A stretch of 22,298 nucleotides of DNA from Amphimedon queenslandica (taxonomy: Eukaryota; Porifera; Demospongiae; Haplosclerida; Niphatidae), in contig NW_003546450.1 in assembly GCF_000090795.2 (NCBI RefSeq), positions 138,740-161,037 of the forward strand, read 5' to 3'. The position numbers were made by a program, and so were the translations under genes. Of this stretch, positions 20,442 to 22,298 are shown one piece after another (position 1 is the stretch's first letter; the number at the start of each line of letters is the position of its first letter). The notes beneath the pieces were generated by a model. The model was given only the letters and a program-made list of their open reading frames with translations, ran no database searches and was not told where the DNA came from.

Positions 20442-20452
20442 CCTCTCTCTCT
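20328..20452. repeat. CT microsatellite
   Basis: CTCT repeat with CCTC and CCCTC interruptions. It corresponds to the CT-rich acceptor tract before exon C in the second copy, but is greatly expanded. Confidence 0.9.
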
Positions 20453-20826
20453 CTGAATAGTCATAGCCGCACCCCCATTGATTACATCCGTGCAACAGCT
20501 TAACGGTTGCTATCTCAATAATTCCTCCTCCTATTGTGGAAAGTAGTTCATAAGGTTTTCTTTCTCCCTCCTCTTGAGTTTTTCTTAAGTTAAACCAGGA
20601 CAGAAACAGTAGAGTCTTCACCGCGTTACCTCCTTTAGCCCATTTTTGCCGCTGGATCTAATATCTTCATCTTCTTTAGGATATTGATCTACACTAAATA
20701 ATATCAAGACAAACTAGACCATATCTATGACTAGACCAACACAAAAGACTCCTTTCCTATCAGGCGCCATTTTATTATCATTCAAAGCCAGTGCGCCCAA
20801 GTTACAGTTCTATTTCTATTTCTGCA

Positions 20827-20882
20827 GTTGCTAGGTTACAGTTGCTAAGTTAAAAGTTGCTAGGTTACTGTTGCTAGGTTAC
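20827..20882. repeat. Left minisatellite of GTTGCTAGGTTAC units (RFX X-box-like)
   Basis: Three exact copies of GTTGCTAGGTTAC at 20827, 20856 and 20870, and one variant at 20841. The reverse complement GTAACC-T-AGCAAC fits the RFX X-box consensus GTNRCC-N(0-3)-RGYAAC. CTGCCCACATA follows the block, as it does after the right block. Confidence 0.75.
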
Positions 20883-20904
20883 CATTTTTACTCTGCCCAC
20901 ATAG

Positions 20905-21358
20905 TAAAATTAGTTTAAAAAATTAATTAAAGTTTGTTTTTTTAATGTTTAAGAATTAAATTAAAAAATTGATTAAAATCAAATTTTAAGAATATTTTAA
21001 TAAAAAATAATTTTAAAAACTAAAAATATTCGATATTTAATTTTATTTTAATTATATTATTCTTTAAAAAATAAAAAAATTGAAAAATAAAATTATAAAT
21101 AATAAATAATTTATCATTTTGATATTAATTTTGTAATAACAAAATAAATAATATTATTAACAATAAACAAATAATTCATTAAAATTGAATTTTAAAAAAT
21201 TGAATTAAAATTAAATTTTGAAATAATTATTATTAATTAAAATAGTTATTTCTTAACTTTAATTTTAATTCAATTAAAAAAAATTATTCAAAAATCAAAA
21301 TAATAAATTATTTATTATTTTTTTAAAGAATAAATTAAAATATTATAATTAATTTTTT
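20905..21358. repeat. AT-rich imperfect inverted repeat
   Basis: About 450 bp of over 85% A+T. The centre pairs AATTGAATTAAAATTAA with TTTAATTTTAATTCAATT. Outer segments with TATCATTTTGAT and TATTCTTTAAAAAATA pair with ATCAAAATAATA and TTTTTTTAAAGAATA after an internal length difference. It has no coding capacity. It may be a foldback transposon remnant. Confidence 0.65.
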
Positions 21359-21424
21359 ATTGCTAGGTTACAGTTGCTATGTTACAGCTGCTTGGTTAAG
21401 TTACTGTTGCTAAGTTACAGTTAC
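21359..21424. repeat. Right minisatellite of GTTGCTAGGTTAC-like units
   Basis: Four variants at 21359, 21373, 21387 and 21406 in the same orientation as the left block. They are followed by GTTACC and GCTGCCCACATAAT, as on the left. None is an exact X-box match. Confidence 0.7.
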
Positions 21425-21510
21425 CGCGATACACCACGCGGCTGCCCACATAATGTATAATTAATTTTTATTTTTAACCTGAACAGTGCAGTGAAAGAAT
21501 AAAAATAATC

Positions 21511-21591
21511 ATGCTTTCAGAAAAGAGATTATGGCAAGTTAGATGAACTCGTTACAGTTATAATATACTGGGACTCGTCAAAAAAGGAGAG
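21511..21591 (+). pseudogene. Second copy of PPR exon A, with an in-frame stop
   Basis: 81 bases aligned with exon A without a gap. It starts ATG CTT TCA and keeps the YSYNILGLVKKGE coding and the GTAAAG donor. Codon 12 is TGA (21544-21546) where the first copy has AGA. Flanking sequence is also duplicated (21478-21670 against 19582-19793). The sequence after it jumps at about 21671 to the part of the first copy that follows exon B, so exon B is missing here. Confidence 0.8.
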
Positions 21592-21888
21592 GTAAAGATT
21601 TTTTAGCTTGATTTATTGGGTATTTAATGCCTGAAACTTTATCTAAAACCACCTAATTATTACAGTTCATTGACCCATAGAAATTTTCCTTTTTTTCTAC
21701 CAGTCCATGCAAGAACCAAAATTTAATTTTTAACCCATTTGTATTTGACATGGTGGTTAAAAATTGTTATGGACAAAATCTAATTTTTTCAGAGACTTAT
21801 AAAAAAGACAAAATTTTAATGGTATAACAATTATGTCCTCCATGATTAAGTACACCTCTTATTCTTCCTCTTTCTCCCTCTCCCCTAG

Positions 21889-21975
21889 TTAAAGAAGAGA
21901 GGTCTTATCCCATCAGATATTAGCTATGCAAGCATGTTTGCTGTATGCAGTCGGACGTGCAGTGTCATTAAATAT
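21889..21975 (+). CDS. PPR protein, exon C, truncated at a rearrangement junction
   Basis: After a CTCCCTCTCCCCTAG acceptor the frame reads LKKRGLIPSDISYASMFAVC then SRTC. Joined to exon B in phase 0 it completes a 35-residue PPR motif (FAYNALIKGY...FNNLKKRG LIPSD) and begins a third (ISYASMFAVCSR). Within about 20-30 bases the sequence becomes the duplicated MTHFR 3' flank, where the frame continues to TGA at 22051-22053. No good donor was seen, apart from weak GTATGC and GTGCAG sites. The exon is probably cut by the duplication, so the locus may be a gene remnant. Confidence 0.6.
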
Positions 21976-21980
21976 CACAC

Positions 21981-22136
21981 AGTTTCTTTCCTTTCCTTAG
22001 CGAAAGTTTGTAGTGATAGACTTTTATTTCTTATAATTATTGTTTATTGTTGATAGTTATTATTATTATTATTATATTGAGTTTTTTGCTATATTTGCGA
22101 ATTGTATTCAACCAAGAAGAGAGATTTCATTTACTC
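21981..22136. repeat. Duplicated MTHFR 3'-flank segment, copy 2
   Basis: Near-identical to 19149-19300 in the same orientation, 2.8 kb downstream and directly after PPR exon C. The close match points to a recent duplication or to gene conversion. Confidence 0.9.
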
Positions 22137-22298
22137 TAATATCTATGGCATAATGATGGCACAGTGGTCCTGACTAGGTCTGACCTGTACCTCATAGCAC
22201 ATTTTCATGCCAACCACCCAATTTGTATAAACTCGGATATGCATATATACTTTGTCAACTGAAGATCTTCTGAACCTGTTCACTACAAATGACATTTT
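22137..22298. other. Right end of window, nothing recognised
   Basis: Unique sequence without an evident exon or repeat. The PPR locus could continue beyond the window. Confidence 0.5.

Larger units (their letters stand above)
20060..21510. other. Rearranged non-coding stretch inside the PPR locus
   Basis: It contains the sequence that once led to exon C in this copy (20154-20340), a CT microsatellite (20328-20452), about 370 bp of unremarkable sequence, and the AT-rich inverted repeat with its minisatellite flanks. No exon C is found after the CT tract here; the in-phase reading after TAG meets a stop at once. Confidence 0.6.

Noticed and set aside
20202-20621. Open frames on both strands across 20202-20621
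   Set aside because: Most of their length is CT/AG repeat (Arg/Glu or Ser/Leu runs), with no recognisable domain outside it.

Overview
The window is eukaryotic nuclear DNA, most likely from an early-branching marine animal. A demosponge such as Amphimedon would fit, but this is an inference and the species is not proven. The signs are AT-rich sequence, spliced genes with GT-AG introns of 47 bp to 3 kb, long CT, CA and (TACATG)n microsatellites, one 10-base N gap, and protein sequences of clear animal type.

Layout. (1) 358-468 (+) is the last coding exon of GTF2H2, the p44 subunit of TFIIH; the rest of that gene lies left of the window. (2) 1483-3083 (-) is a two-exon gene, convergent with GTF2H2. 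It encodes a 399-residue Ser/Pro/Tyr-rich protein that I do not recognise. Its upstream exon (start codon, ten codons, GTAAGT donor) was found from splice phase, and a TATA-like box lies about 130 bp upstream. (3) 3084-9296 is about 6.2 kb of intergenic DNA in which I see no convincing gene, only microsatellites and small inverted repeats. (4) 9297-19126 (+) is a complete methylenetetrahydrofolate reductase gene (MTHFR): 11 coding exons, 673 residues, with every junction in frame. It has a Ser/Pro-rich N-terminal tail, a TIM-barrel catalytic half and a SAM-binding regulatory half. Its introns carry a local repeat family of roughly 180-200 bp, a tandem duplication and a 244-bp foldback element. 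(5) 19127-22298 is a rearranged region. It holds exons of a pentatricopeptide-repeat (PPR) protein, a partial second copy of that locus, a second copy of the MTHFR 3' flank, and an AT-rich inverted repeat flanked by minisatellites that resemble RFX X-boxes.

Functional links. GTF2H2 (transcription and DNA repair) and MTHFR (one-carbon metabolism) are housekeeping genes, and nothing suggests they are functionally coupled. I found no new multi-gene system. The most unusual parts are the rearranged PPR locus, the unrecognised tyrosine-rich gene, and the repeat structures in MTHFR intron 10 and downstream of MTHFR.
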